Part shown: piece by piece, positions 36,687-46,459 of the stretch
Layout of the letters: each line of letters starts with the position of its first letter
How positions within the stretch are numbered: position 1 is the stretch's first letter
Assembly: GCA_016790695.1 (NCBI GenBank)
Contig: JAEUOS010000097.1
Span: forward strand, 1 to 46,459
DNA from: Burkholderiales bacterium
GTDB taxonomy: Bacteria; Pseudomonadota; Gammaproteobacteria; Burkholderiales; JAEUOS01
Reading direction: 5' to 3'
Length of the DNA: 46,459 nucleotides
Translations under genes and position numbers: made by a program
The notes under the pieces: model-generated
What the model saw: the letters and a program-made list of their open reading frames with translations, nothing else
Databases searched by the model: none
What the model was told of the DNA's origin: nothing

Positions 36687-37595
36687 TCATTCAAATCCGC
36701 CGATCCTGGACAGGTCGAAATTGAGCCCGCCTGACCAGTTCATCCAGATGCCGAATGCCCTGCCGACAATGTTCGCCTCCGGTACGAATCCCCAGAAACG
36801 GCTGTCGAGGCTGTTGTCCCGGTTGTCCCCGATCATGAAATAGTGCCCGGGCGGAACCGTGCAGATCACGCCCGCATTATTGTAGATGCAATTCTCGCGA
36901 TGCGGAAACGATGCGGCCGACATGATGAATGCGGGCGCGTCCTCGTCGTTGAGCGTGCGGTAGGAGTGCCCGTCCAGGGTCTCGCGCAACTGGCGCGAGT
37001 ACGCGGCGCGATCGCGGTGGAGAAAGTCTCCAGCCGCCTGCGTCGGCACCGGCACGCCGTTGACCGTCAGCCTCTTGTTCTGGTAGGCAATGCGGTCACC
37101 CGGGATGCCGATCACGCGCTTGATGTAGTCGAACGACGGATCGACCGGATACCGGAAGACCATCACGTCCCCGCGCTTCGGCGCGCCGACGTCGATGATC
37201 TTGGTATTGATGACCGGCAGGCGGACCCCGTAGGTGTACTTGTTGACCAGGATGAAGTCCCCGATCAGCAGCGTGGGAATCATCGAGCCGGACGGGATCT
37301 TGAACGGCTCGACGACGAACGAGCGCAGGGCGAACACGACGGCGATGACCGGGAAGAAGCTCGCGGGGAACTCCAGCCAGGAGGGCGCCGTCCTGACCTC
37401 CTTCTCGAGCCGGCCGATCTCGCGTTCGCGATATTCGCCGCCGTAGTCCTGCGGTCGCAGCGCGATGCGCGCGTCCAGCGCCGCCACCTCGGCCGCGAAC
37501 GCGGCCTCGCGCCGCTTGCGGAAGACAAGAACGTCCGCGAACCAGAACACTCCGGTTCCGGCGGTCAGGCAGAAGAGGATGAGGGCGAAGTTCAT
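36687..37595 (-). CDS. lepB: Signal peptidase I
   Basis: LepB removes signal peptides from exported proteins at the outer face of the inner membrane. The 302-residue protein has an N-terminal membrane helix (2-24), a second hydrophobic helix (about 78-96), the catalytic Ser104 in PSGSMIPTL and general-base Lys159 in [14 protein letters not shown], and the C-terminal box [11 protein letters not shown]. It follows lepA after 45 bases, as in most proteobacteria. Confidence 0.97.
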   Translation of the reverse strand: MNFALILFCLTAGTGVFWFADVLVFRKRREAAFAAEVAALDARIALRPQDYGGEYREREIGRLEKEVRTAPSWLEFPASFFPVIAVVFALRSFVVEPFKIPSGSMIPTLLIGDFILVNKYTYGVRLPVINTKIIDVGAPKRGDVMVFRYPVDPSFDYIKRVIGIPGDRIAYQNKRLTVNGVPVPTQAAGDFLHRDRAAYSRQLRETLDGHSYRTLNDEDAPAFIMSAASFPHRENCIYNNAGVICTVPPGHYFMIGDNRDNSLDSRFWGFVPEANIVGRAFGIWMNWSGGLNFDLSRIGGFE

Positions 37596-37640
37596 GGATG
37601 CTGGAATGGATGAGCGGGCGATCAGGCGTCGGCGACGCGT

Positions 37641-39431
<1,791 letters not shown>

Positions 39432-39480
39432 GCGCGGTCGATGAGCCGCCGGGGCCGCTGCGGCGCCTCGGCAAAGCAAT

Positions 39481-39502
39481 GAGGGCGCGATGGCGCGCCC
39501 TC
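39481..39502 (-). terminator. GC-rich hairpin in the mucD-lepA gap
   Basis: A perfect 9-bp inverted repeat (GAGGGCGCG / CGCGCCCTC, loop ATGG) lies about 40 bases past the mucD stop on the minus strand. No T-run follows, so it may separate the rpoE-mucD transcript from lepA only partly or act in RNA processing. Confidence 0.5.
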
Positions 39503-39538
39503 AGGAGATGTCAACTCATCATTTTAGCGCACTTCCCG

Positions 39539-40993
39539 CTAGCGCCTGTCCGGCCGGATGGTGACGTACTGCGCGCTCTCGCCGCGGCGCACCAGCAGCG
39601 CAACCACGCGCTTCGGATCGAGCTTCGCGACCAGCTCGTTGAACTGCTTGGACGAGGTGACATCCGTGCTCTGCAGTTTCAGGATCACGTCGCCGGCACG
39701 CAACCCGGCCCGCGCGGCGGCGCCGTCGACGGCCTCGATCAGCACGCCGCCCTCGATCTTGAGTTCGCGCCGGCGCGCGTCGGAGATGTCGGCAACCACC
39801 AGGCCGAGCGCATTCGGCGGCGCCTCCTTGTCCTTGCCGGGCGTGGCGGGCGGCCGGGTGCCGCGCTGCGCGACCCGGTCGGGCTCCATTTCGCCCAGCG
39901 TCAGGGCGATCTCCCGTGCCGCGCCGTTGCGCCAGACCTGCACCTGGACCTTCTGGCCAGGCTTGGTGTTGCCGACGATGCGCGGCAGGTCGGTATGCTT
40001 CTCCACGGGTTTGCCGTCGAACCGCAGGATCACATCGCCCTCGCGCAGGCCCGCACGTTCCGCCGCCGTATTCGGCAGCACCTTCTCGACCACCGCGCCC
40101 GCGGGCGCCTTCAGGCCGAGGGATTCCGCGACATCCTTGGTGACCGCGCCTGGCTGCACCCCCAGGAATCCCCGCGTCACCCGCCCGGTGGTTCGCAGCT
40201 GATCACCGACGCGCATGGCCTCGTCGATCGGAATCGCGAACGAGATGCCCTGGAATCCGCCGGAACGGCTGTAGATCATCGAATTGACGCCGACGACCTC
40301 CCCACGCAGGTTGATCAGCGGCCCCCCGGAGTTGCCGGGATTGATCGCCACGTCGGTCTGGATGAACGGCACGTACTCGCCCGTGTCGCGTCCCTTGGCA
40401 CTCACGATGCCCGCGGTGACGGTGTTGTCCAGGTCAAACGGGGAGCCAATGGCCATCACCCATTCGCCGACACGCAGGCGGGCGGAGTCGCCGATGCTCA
40501 CTGCCGGCAGTCCGCTGGCCTCGATCTTGACGATCGCCACGTCGGTACGCTGGTCGGCGCCGATCAGCCGTGCCTTGAACTCGCGCTTGTCGGTCAGGCG
40601 GACGTAAATATCGTCCGCGCCGCGCACGACGTGGGCGTTGGTCATGATGAAGCCGTCGGCGCTGAGAATGAAGCCCGAACCCACGCCGGACGGGACTTCG
40701 TCGCCGCCGCGATCCGGGGCGGGGCGCGGCGCGCGCTCGCCGCGCGGCGGGCACATCCATGGAAACAGATCGCACAGCGGGTTGTCCTCCCCCTGTCCCT
40801 GCCCGGGCCGGCCGCCGCCGCGTCCTGCGACCAGGGTCTGCGTGGTGCGAATGTTGACCACCGCCGGCCCCACCTTGTCGACCAGTTCGGTGAAATCCGG
40901 CAGGCCGCGCACCTGCGCGTGCGCGGGCAACGGCGCCGCCTGCAGGATCACCAGAAGACAGGCGGCGGCAAACGTCGACAGGGTGCGGAGCAT
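39539..40993 (-). CDS. mucD: Periplasmic serine endoprotease DegP/MucD
   Basis: A HtrA-family protease/chaperone of the periplasm, part of the sigma-E regulon. From the ATG at 40993 (GAGG five bases upstream) it has 484 residues: a signal peptide ending near AHA (residue 26), a trypsin-like domain with catalytic His121, Asp151 and Ser222 (GNSGGPL), and two PDZ domains. The first PDZ begins at about RGFLGVQPG and the second at NALGLVVAD. The loop before the protease core is Gly/Arg/Pro-rich and holds two close cysteines, Cys74 and Cys81 (CDLFPWMC). It follows rseB in the order rpoE-rseA-rseB-mucD. Confidence 0.96.
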   Translation of the reverse strand: MLRTLSTFAAACLLVILQAAPLPAHAQVRGLPDFTELVDKVGPAVVNIRTTQTLVAGRGGGRPGQGQGEDNPLCDLFPWMCPPRGERAPRPAPDRGGDEVPSGVGSGFILSADGFIMTNAHVVRGADDIYVRLTDKREFKARLIGADQRTDVAIVKIEASGLPAVSIGDSARLRVGEWVMAIGSPFDLDNTVTAGIVSAKGRDTGEYVPFIQTDVAINPGNSGGPLINLRGEVVGVNSMIYSRSGGFQGISFAIPIDEAMRVGDQLRTTGRVTRGFLGVQPGAVTKDVAESLGLKAPAGAVVEKVLPNTAAERAGLREGDVILRFDGKPVEKHTDLPRIVGNTKPGQKVQVQVWRNGAAREIALTLGEMEPDRVAQRGTRPPATPGKDKEAPPNALGLVVADISDARRRELKIEGGVLIEAVDGAAARAGLRAGDVILKLQSTDVTSSKQFNELVAKLDPKRVVALLVRRGESAQYVTIRPDRR

Positions 40994-41038
40994 CGATACC
41001 TCGGAAAATGACTGGCGGAACATGGCGGCGCGCGGCGG

Positions 41039-42031
41039 CTACGGCCGGGGGGCCGGTCGATACTCGATCGCGCGCGCGATGCGCGACACACAGGCGGAGG
41101 GTGCCTCGCCGAGGACCGTGACCTGATGGTCCCCGACGCGACGCCGGTAAACGTTGACGGATCCCTGCGCGGAGGCGCCGTCCTTGATCTGCGCGCCGGC
41201 ACGGATCGGCTCGATGAATACCGAGACCGACGCGAGTCCGTCCGAGAACACCACCTGTCCCACTTCGGCGTCGCCAATGCCGCGCTTGAGTTCGAGCACC
41301 TTGCGAAACCCCGGAAACGGGCTCTCGATATGCCAGCCGGCTTCCGCCAGCCGCGCCGGCTCGAACTGCGGCACGGCCGTACGCCAGTCGCGCCCGACGC
41401 GCTGGCGCCCGAGCCGGCTCGCGTATTTCTCGGCTGGCCCGCCAATGTCCACCTGGGTGAAGGCGATATGCTCGACCACCTCGCCGCGCTCGTTGATCAT
41501 CTGCGCACGCAGCAACAGGCCGGATCCGACCTCGACCCAGAGCTTGTGGCTGTATCGCATCCGGTCGCGTGCCTCCAGATGCAGGACGTGGCTGTCGAGC
41601 CCGGCGACCCGCGCGCTTTCGCCCTTGCGGATTTCGTAGTGTTCGGCGATGGCAGCCACCTGCTCGGTGACCAGGCCGGGAAAGGCGCCGCGGATGGAGC
41701 GCTTCTCGACCGTGACCACCTTGGCATCCAGCGCGTACGACTTGGTCTGGTCATTCGTGCGCACCACCACCAGCGGCGTGCCGTCGAGGATGTCGAGACG
41801 CTCGCGCTCCTGACCGTTGTCGTAGACATGCGTGATGCGAGAGGTCTGCGGTTGCCCTCCCTGCTGCATGTAGACGAACGTGCCGGAGTAGTTGAGCCGC
41901 GCGGCCGCGGTCTGAACCCGCTGCAGGAGTTGCAGCGCCTCGCCCGCGCTCGTCTGGGCCTGAACCGCGCCCGCGAGGAGCGCCAGCCAGAGGAGGCCGG
42001 ACCAGCGGGACGTCGCTGCCACACCAGGCAT
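41039..42031 (-). CDS. rseB: Sigma-E factor regulatory protein RseB (MucB)
   Basis: RseB is the periplasmic sensor that shields RseA from proteolysis and responds to lipopolysaccharide. The 330-residue product has a signal peptide (SGLLWLALLAGAVQA, cleavage near residue 26) followed by the LolA-like large domain (LNYSGTFVYMQ and VVVRTNDQTKSYALD) and the small C-terminal domain. The ATG at 42031 shares a base with the rseA stop (TGATG), so the two are coupled. Confidence 0.94.
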   Translation of the reverse strand: MPGVAATSRWSGLLWLALLAGAVQAQTSAGEALQLLQRVQTAAARLNYSGTFVYMQQGGQPQTSRITHVYDNGQERERLDILDGTPLVVVRTNDQTKSYALDAKVVTVEKRSIRGAFPGLVTEQVAAIAEHYEIRKGESARVAGLDSHVLHLEARDRMRYSHKLWVEVGSGLLLRAQMINERGEVVEHIAFTQVDIGGPAEKYASRLGRQRVGRDWRTAVPQFEPARLAEAGWHIESPFPGFRKVLELKRGIGDAEVGQVVFSDGLASVSVFIEPIRAGAQIKDGASAQGSVNVYRRRVGDHQVTVLGEAPSACVSRIARAIEYRPAPRP

Positions 42032-42612
42032 CAATTGCCGGACTCGTAGGCCACGTTGCGCACCCGCCCGACCACCCCCTGCATGGCCAGGCCGGCCGAG
42101 TATTGCCGGTGTGCGGCGATGTATTCGCGCGCCACCGGCGGGATCACGGCCGGGCCCGGGCCGGCCACAGGATCCGCGACGGCGAGATCCGGTGCCTGGC
42201 CGGCCGGACGCTGCACGCCGGTGGCCGCCGGCTGCAGCGCCGCCGCGATCGGCTGATCGGCATCGCGCCACTGCGGCAGCGCGACGAATGCGACGGCGGC
42301 GATGGCGGCAAGGCCGGCCGCGATCGACCCCGCCCGGCGCGCAAGGCGGCTGCCGCCGGCCACCGACCGCGCCGGCAAATGATGCGGTTCATCCGCCAGA
42401 CGCTCCGCCACGGTCGCGTACAGGCGTGCCGAATGGCACCCCATCTCCTGGCTGCGCAGGACGTCGCCGATGCAGTGGTACGCCGCCCAGTCCTCGCGCA
42501 ACGCCACCTGCGCGCGACACGCGCCAATCATGGCAACCGTGTCGGAAGAATCGCTCTCCCCGTCCATAAACGCCGACAGACGTTCGCGTTCTTCGATTGC
42601 AGGTTGCTGCAT
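42031..42612 (-). CDS. rseA: Anti-sigma-E factor RseA (MucA)
   Basis: RseA is an inner-membrane protein that holds sigma-E inactive until it is cleaved. The 193-residue product has a cytoplasmic N-terminal sigma-binding domain (ERERLSAFMDGE, REDWAAYHCIGDVLRS), a transmembrane helix near residues 92-112 (SIAAGLAAIAAVAFVALPQ) and a Pro/Ala periplasmic part ending in IAAHRQYS. The ATG at 42612 has GGAG six bases upstream; a TTG at 42624 is less likely. It lies directly after rpoE, as expected. Confidence 0.94.
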   Translation of the reverse strand: MQQPAIEERERLSAFMDGESDSSDTVAMIGACRAQVALREDWAAYHCIGDVLRSQEMGCHSARLYATVAERLADEPHHLPARSVAGGSRLARRAGSIAAGLAAIAAVAFVALPQWRDADQPIAAALQPAATGVQRPAGQAPDLAVADPVAGPGPAVIPPVAREYIAAHRQYSAGLAMQGVVGRVRNVAYESGN

Positions 42613-42641
42613 GCCTGTCTCCAACGTGGGGCCGACCGCGC

Positions 42642-43241
42642 CTACCAGCGCCGGTCCTTCTGCGTACCCAGGAGCGGGCGCAGTTCCGCGGCAATCGCCT
42701 CGCGCGCCCGAAAAATGCGCGAACGGACGGTCCCGATCGGGCAGTTCATCATCACCGCAATCTCGTCGTAACTCAAACCTTCCACTTCCCGAAGCGTGAT
42801 CGCAGCACGCAACTCTTCGGGAAGCTTTTCCATCGCCGAATTCACCGTTTCCGCCACTTGCCTGGACATCAGCAGCGATTCCGGCGTATTGATATCCCTT
42901 AGTTGGTCCGCGTCGTCAAAAGTTTCCGCCTCGTCGGCGTCTTTTTCCGTCGACGTCGGCGCACGCCGGCCCTGGGTCGCCAGGAAATTCTTCGCGGAAT
43001 TGACGCCGATCCGGTATAGCCAGGTATAGAACGCCGACTCGCCGCGGAACTGCGGCAGCGCCCGGTAGGCCTTGATGAAGGCCTCCTGGGCGACGTCCTC
43101 CACCTCGGCCGGATCGTGAACCATGCGGGAAATCAGGCGCGTCAGGCGGCGCTGATACTTTGCGACCAGAAGTTCAAAGGCATGCTTTTCGCCGCGCTGC
43201 GCCCGGCTTACCAGTTCCTGATCAACATCACGTTCGGACAA
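42642..43241 (-). CDS. rpoE: RNA polymerase sigma-E factor
   Basis: An ECF sigma factor of 199 residues that directs the envelope-stress response. Region 2 (ELLVAKYQRRLTRL, DVAQEAFIKAYRALPQFRG) and region 4 (LREVEGLSYDEIAVMMNCP, GTVRSRIFRARE) are both complete. The start is TTG at 43241, with GGGAGGG just upstream. It is followed by rseA, rseB and mucD. The gene is slightly less GC-rich than its neighbours. Confidence 0.96.
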   Translation of the reverse strand: MSERDVDQELVSRAQRGEKHAFELLVAKYQRRLTRLISRMVHDPAEVEDVAQEAFIKAYRALPQFRGESAFYTWLYRIGVNSAKNFLATQGRRAPTSTEKDADEAETFDDADQLRDINTPESLLMSRQVAETVNSAMEKLPEELRAAITLREVEGLSYDEIAVMMNCPIGTVRSRIFRAREAIAAELRPLLGTQKDRRW

Positions 43242-43303
43242 CCGCCCTCCCTTGTCGTGACCGCCGGCCCGAGAGAAGCACGCGGCCGGCGGCGACTGTT
43301 TCC

Positions 43304-43309
43304 AGTATA
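43304..43309 (-). promoter_or_regulatory. Possible -10 box upstream of rpoE
   Basis: TATACT on the minus strand, about 63 bases before the rpoE TTG. Nearby GGAAAC looks like part of a sigma-E -35 box, but no matching -10 at correct spacing was found. A sigma-70 start is as likely as autoregulation. Confidence 0.3.
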
Positions 43310-43323
43310 GCCGGTGACCATCG

Positions 43324-43752
43324 TCACTGCTGCCGTTGGAATCCGCGCAGGCGCAGCCACACGCGCAGCCGCCGATGGTTCTCGCGGCCGGCGGACGCCA
43401 CCGTCACGATCGCGCCCGCCGGGCCGTCCGGCGCAGCCAGCGCGATGAAGGTCGCACCAGGAAGGAGCACCCCCCATTCCGCGCGCAGCAACTCGCCATC
43501 GCGGTCCCGGCGCAGCCCTTCGGCATCGGCGGACAGGCCGCCCAGCGCGATGGCACGGCGCCGCCAGCGGCGTCGCGCCGCGAGCGCGGCACCCAATCCG
43601 ACGGCAGCGCCGCCCGCGGCGAACGGGTCGACGACAGCGAGCCAGACGATCACCGCAACGCTGGCGGCACATCCGGCGAACCAGGCGGCCGCAGCCGTCG
43701 CACTTGTTCCAAGGCTCACCCGCGACGGCCAGGCTTCCTGGCGCATCGGCAT
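43324..43752 (-). CDS. YgfX-like small membrane protein
   Basis: The 142-residue protein has two adjacent hydrophobic segments (AAAWFAGCAASVAVIVWLAV and FAAGGAAVGLGAALA), then a short basic loop and a beta-rich cytoplasmic domain ending in RENHRRLRVWLRLRG. That C-terminal pattern resembles the YgfX (CptA) family, but similarity is modest and judged by eye. The start overlaps the fabF stop (TGATG). Its place between fabF and rpoE is common for a small unnamed membrane protein in betaproteobacteria. It may alternatively be an unrelated hypothetical. Confidence 0.7.
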   Translation of the reverse strand: MPMRQEAWPSRVSLGTSATAAAAWFAGCAASVAVIVWLAVVDPFAAGGAAVGLGAALAARRRWRRRAIALGGLSADAEGLRRDRDGELLRAEWGVLLPGATFIALAAPDGPAGAIVTVASAGRENHRRLRVWLRLRGFQRQQ

Positions 43753-45008
43753 CAGACCTGCGTGAACACCAGCGAGCTGTTGGTGCCGCCGAACCCGAAC
43801 GAATTGGAAACCGCTGCGCGGATCCTCAGGTCACGCGCCGTGTTGGCGCAGTAATCGAGATCGCACTCGGGATCCTGATTGATGATGTTGATCGTCGGCG
43901 GCGACACCTGGCGTGCCACGGCAAGCACGGAGAACACCGACTCGATGCCGCCGGCCGCCCCGAGCAGGTGCCCGGTCATCGACTTGGTCGAATTGACGAC
44001 CAGGCGACGCGCATGGTCGCCGAACGCGGCCTTGACCGCCTCCGTCTCGTTCTTGTCGCCAAGCGGCGTCGATGTGCCGTGCGCGTTGATGTAGTCGACC
44101 TGGTCCGGATTGATGCCGGCGTTGCGCAGCGCGCCAAGCATGGACCGGCGCGGCCCGCTCTGGTCAGGCGACGTGATGTGGTGCGCGTCCCCGGTCAGGC
44201 CGTATCCCGCAAGCTCGCAGTAAATCCGCGCGCCGCGGGCGCGCGCATGCTCGTACTCTTCCAGCACGAGCGCGCCGGCGCCCTCGCCGAGCACGAAACC
44301 GTCGCGATCGCGGTCCCAGGGCCGGCTGGCGGTCTGCGGATCGTCGTTGCGCATCGAAAGCGCGCGCGCCGCGGCGAATCCTCCGATCGCCAGTTGCGTG
44401 ATCGTCGACTCCGCGCCGCCCGCGATCATCACGTCGGCATCGCCGTATTCGATCAGCCGCGCCGACTCGCCGATGCAGTGATTGCCGGTCGCGCACGCGC
44501 TGACGCACGCCAGATTGGGGCCCTTCAGGCCGAACAGGATCGACAGGTGCCCGGAGATCAGGTTGATGATGGAGGCCGGGATGAAGAACGGCGAGATCCG
44601 CCGCGCCCCCCGCTCGAGCATGGTGGAGTGCATGCCCTCGATCATCGGCAATCCGCCGATGCCGGATCCGACATTGACGCCGATGCGCTCGGCGTTCGAC
44701 TCGGTCACCGACAAGCCGGCATCGCGGAATGCCTGCATGCCGGCGGCGATGCCGTAGTGGATGAACACATCCATGTGCCGCGCCTCCTTGGCCGGCACAT
44801 AGTCATCGACGACGAAGTCCTTCACCTCGCCGGCAATGTGGCAGGAAATCGGCAGCTTCGGGTCCTCGGGATCGAAACGCGTGATGCGCCCGATTCCCGA
44901 CTTGCCGGCGAGCAGGTTGCTCCATGCCGTCTCCACGGTGTTTCCGACCGGGCTGACGATGCCAAGGCCGGTCACCACCACCCTGCGTCTGTTGCCAGCG
45001 AAAGCCAC
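43752..45008 (-). CDS. fabF: 3-oxoacyl-ACP synthase II
   Basis: FabF elongates acyl-ACP with malonyl-ACP in fatty-acid synthesis and acts in temperature control of unsaturated fatty acids. The 418-residue product has VVVTGLGIVSP at the start, the active-site Cys in SACATGNH, the two His in NAHGTSTPLGD and SMTGHLLGAAGG, and the C-terminal SFGFGGTN. It follows acpP after 31 bases. Confidence 0.97.
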   Translation of the reverse strand: MAFAGNRRRVVVTGLGIVSPVGNTVETAWSNLLAGKSGIGRITRFDPEDPKLPISCHIAGEVKDFVVDDYVPAKEARHMDVFIHYGIAAGMQAFRDAGLSVTESNAERIGVNVGSGIGGLPMIEGMHSTMLERGARRISPFFIPASIINLISGHLSILFGLKGPNLACVSACATGNHCIGESARLIEYGDADVMIAGGAESTITQLAIGGFAAARALSMRNDDPQTASRPWDRDRDGFVLGEGAGALVLEEYEHARARGARIYCELAGYGLTGDAHHITSPDQSGPRRSMLGALRNAGINPDQVDYINAHGTSTPLGDKNETEAVKAAFGDHARRLVVNSTKSMTGHLLGAAGGIESVFSVLAVARQVSPPTINIINQDPECDLDYCANTARDLRIRAAVSNSFGFGGTNSSLVFTQV

Positions 45009-45039
45009 GCTTGCGTTTCCTTATCGCGGTCGACGCCGC

Positions 45040-45279
45040 TCAGGCCTTCTTGTGCGAATTGATGTAGTCGATCGCCTGCTGCACGGTCGTGATCTTCTCG
45101 GCTTCCTCGTCCGGAATCTCGGTCTCGAACTCGTCCTCCAGCGCCATCACCAGCTCGACCGTGTCGAGGGAATCGGCACCGAGATCGTCGACAAACGACG
45201 ACTCGTTCTTGATCTCGGCCTCGTTGACGCCGAGCTGCTCGGCGACGATCTTCTTCACCCGCTGCTCAATGTTGTCCAT
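45040..45279 (-). CDS. acpP: Acyl carrier protein
   Basis: A 79-residue acidic protein carrying the growing acyl chain on phosphopantetheine at Ser37 in [10 protein letters not shown]. It starts at the ATG at 45279 behind AAGGAGAGGG, a strong ribosome-binding site that fits its high abundance. It has a 97-bp gap upstream, the likely place of its own promoter. AcpS (32572-32961) activates it. Confidence 0.98.
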   Translation of the reverse strand: MDNIEQRVKKIVAEQLGVNEAEIKNESSFVDDLGADSLDTVELVMALEDEFETEIPDEEAEKITTVQQAIDYINSHKKA

Positions 45280-45323
45280 ATGCAACCCTCTCCTTCCCCT
45301 ACATAGGTTTGAAAGCGGCGCGA

Positions 45324-45329
45324 ATTCTA
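45324..45329 (-). promoter_or_regulatory. Possible -10 box of the acpP promoter
   Basis: TAGAAT on the minus strand, about 45 bases upstream of the acpP start. GGGTTT about 17 bases before it is only a weak -35. An internal promoter before acpP is common, so this is plausible but not proven. Confidence 0.35.
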
Positions 45330-45376
45330 GCAGCTTTGCATCGCGCAAACCCGCCCCGTGACACCGGATGCGCGCC

Positions 45377-46117
45377 CTACATGTACATGCCGCCGTTGAC
45401 GTGCAGGGTCGTTCCGGTCACATAGGCCGCATCCCGGCCCGCCAGGAACGCGACCGCGCCGGCGACGTCCTCGACGACCCCGAGGCGCCCGAGCGGCACC
45501 TGGGCCAGCAGGCCGGCGATCTGCGCCTCGGTCAGCGCGCGCGTCATGTCGGTGTCGATGAATCCCGGCGCGACGCAGTTGACCGTGATGTTGCGGCTGC
45601 CGATCTCGCGCGCCAGCGCCCGCGTCATCCCCGCCACCCCGGCCTTCGCCGCCGCGTAGTTGGCCTGGCCCGGATTGCCCGCATGCCCGACCACCGAAGT
45701 GATGTTGATGATCCGCCCGCTCCGATTCTTCATCATGTCGCGCAGCACGGCGCGGCACATGCGGAATACCGCATCGAGATTCGTCTGCAGCACTCGTGAC
45801 CAGTCGTCGTCCTTCATGCGCATGGCGAGCTGATCCCGCGTGATTCCGGCATTGTTCACCAGCACCTCGACCGCGCCGAACTCGGAGCGGATCGCGTCGA
45901 CGAGCGCGTCGATGGCGCCCGGCTGATTGACGTCGAGCACCCGGCCCGCGCCGCGCCCGGCCGCCGCCTGCAGCGCCTGCCCGACATCGGCGGCGCCGGC
46001 CTCGGTCGTCGCCGTGCCGACCACTGTCGCGCCCTGTGCGGCAAGCCGCAGCGCAACGGCGCGGCCGATCCCTCGCGACGCGCCGGAGACCAGCGCCACC
46101 TTCCCTTCGAGACTCAT
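45377..46117 (-). CDS. fabG: 3-oxoacyl-ACP reductase
   Basis: FabG performs the NADPH-dependent first reduction of the fatty-acid cycle. The 246-residue short-chain dehydrogenase has the cofactor site [20 protein letters not shown], the catalytic Ser in ITSVVGHAG and YAAAK with the Tyr-Lys pair. It overlaps fabD by ATGA. Confidence 0.98.
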   Translation of the reverse strand: MSLEGKVALVSGASRGIGRAVALRLAAQGATVVGTATTEAGAADVGQALQAAAGRGAGRVLDVNQPGAIDALVDAIRSEFGAVEVLVNNAGITRDQLAMRMKDDDWSRVLQTNLDAVFRMCRAVLRDMMKNRSGRIINITSVVGHAGNPGQANYAAAKAGVAGMTRALAREIGSRNITVNCVAPGFIDTDMTRALTEAQIAGLLAQVPLGRLGVVEDVAGAVAFLAGRDAAYVTGTTLHVNGGMYM

Positions 46118-46459
46118 GCGAGCGCCTCCAGCGTGGTTCGCAGCGATTCGTCGTCGCCGACGGCCAGCGCGGTCAGTTCGGGCGCGATGCGCTTGACGAG
46201 CCCCTGCAGCACCTTGCCCGGCCCGATCTCGACCACGTGAGTCACGCCGACTGCGGCGATCGCCTGCACCGTCTCGACCCAGCGCACCGGGCTTGCCGCC
46301 TGCGCCGCCAGCGCTTCCCGGATCGCGTCGGGCGCCGCGTGCTGCAGGACGTCGACGTTGTGGATCACCGGCACCTCGGGTGTGCGCAACGCCACTTCCG
46401 CGAGCCGCTCGCGCAGGCGATCCGCGGCCGGCTTGAGCAGCGAGGAATGGAACGGCGCG
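46114..46459 (-). CDS. fabD: Malonyl-CoA:ACP transacylase, C-terminal part (5' end outside window)
   Basis: FabD loads malonyl groups onto ACP. Only the last 114 residues are in the window. They begin with APFHSSLLKPA, which carries the active-site His, and include IHNVDV and the C-terminal VVEIGPGKVLQGLVKRI. The catalytic Ser lies beyond the window edge. The stop overlaps the fabG start. Confidence 0.95.
   Translation of the reverse strand, partial: APFHSSLLKPAADRLRERLAEVALRTPEVPVIHNVDVLQHAAPDAIREALAAQAASPVRWVETVQAIAAVGVTHVVEIGPGKVLQGLVKRIAPELTALAVGDDESLRTTLEALA

Noticed and set aside
39509..39514. Perfect TTGACA -35 box on the minus strand before lepA
   Set aside because: At 16-18 bp spacing the downstream sequence is GC-rich hairpin stem with no -10 match.
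43242..43323. Autoregulatory sigma-E promoter before rpoE
   Set aside because: GGAAAC is present but no -10 of the sigma-E type lies at 16-17 bp; left as unproven.

Overview
The window is a gene-dense, GC-rich piece of a bacterial chromosome. Almost all of it is core housekeeping sequence, and the gene order points to a betaproteobacterium: tmk-holB-pilZ-tatD; tRNA-Leu-tig-clpP-clpX-lon; ndk-rlmN-pilW-rodZ-ispG-hisS-yfgM-bamB; alkA-accA-tilS; and fabD-fabG-acpP-fabF-ygfX-rpoE-rseA-rseB-mucD-lepA-lepB-DUF4845-rnc-era-recO-pdxJ-acpS-nagZ. The hpnCDE set indicates squalene synthesis, normally for hopanoids. The order or genus cannot be fixed by eye. I see no insertion sequence, prophage, CRISPR array, rRNA or integrase.

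Layout. 1-3274 (+): the 3' part of tmk, then holB, pilZ, tatD and a secreted ankyrin-repeat protein. 3411-10296 (-): a calcineurin-like phosphoesterase, then the proteostasis block lon, clpX, clpP, tig and a tRNA-Leu(UAG) just upstream of tig. 10559-14334 (+): a small unrecognised gene, a 12-bp tandem repeat, a self-contained promoter/small-secreted-protein/terminator unit, then hpnC-hpnD-hpnE. 14324-22151 (-): the ndk-to-bamB operon. 22209-25909 (-): tilS, accA, a 3-methyladenine DNA glycosylase and a DUF6352-like gene. 25984-27903 (+): a PP2C phosphatase and a two-domain VOC (extradiol-dioxygenase-like) protein. 27937-31286 (-): livH-livM-livG-livF of a branched-chain amino-acid type ABC importer, without a binding protein. 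31541-46459 (-): one long run of tightly packed genes from fabD (cut by the window edge) to nagZ. It covers fatty-acid synthesis, the sigma-E envelope-stress system, protein export, RNA processing and cofactor synthesis.

How the genes work together. Several genes share logic: envelope quality control (rpoE/rseA/rseB/mucD, lepB, bamB, yfgM), ATP-dependent proteolysis and folding (tig, clpP, clpX, lon), isoprenoid flow (ispG supplies precursors that hpnD/hpnC/hpnE turn into squalene), type IV pilus functions (pilZ, pilW) and lipid synthesis (accA, fabD, fabG, acpP, fabF, acpS). Many neighbours are translationally coupled through ATGA, GTGA or TGATG overlaps.

No clearly new multi-gene system is visible. 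The best leads are: (a) the tandem repeat, promoter, 41-residue secreted protein and strong terminator placed directly before hpnC; (b) sharp AT-rich, codon-atypical patches inside or beside core genes (tmk/holB, phosphoesterase, lon, tilS/ndk); (c) a VOC protein that has apparently lost one metal ligand and one catalytic His; and (d) a binding-protein-less liv transporter beside it. Base compositions quoted are hand counts.
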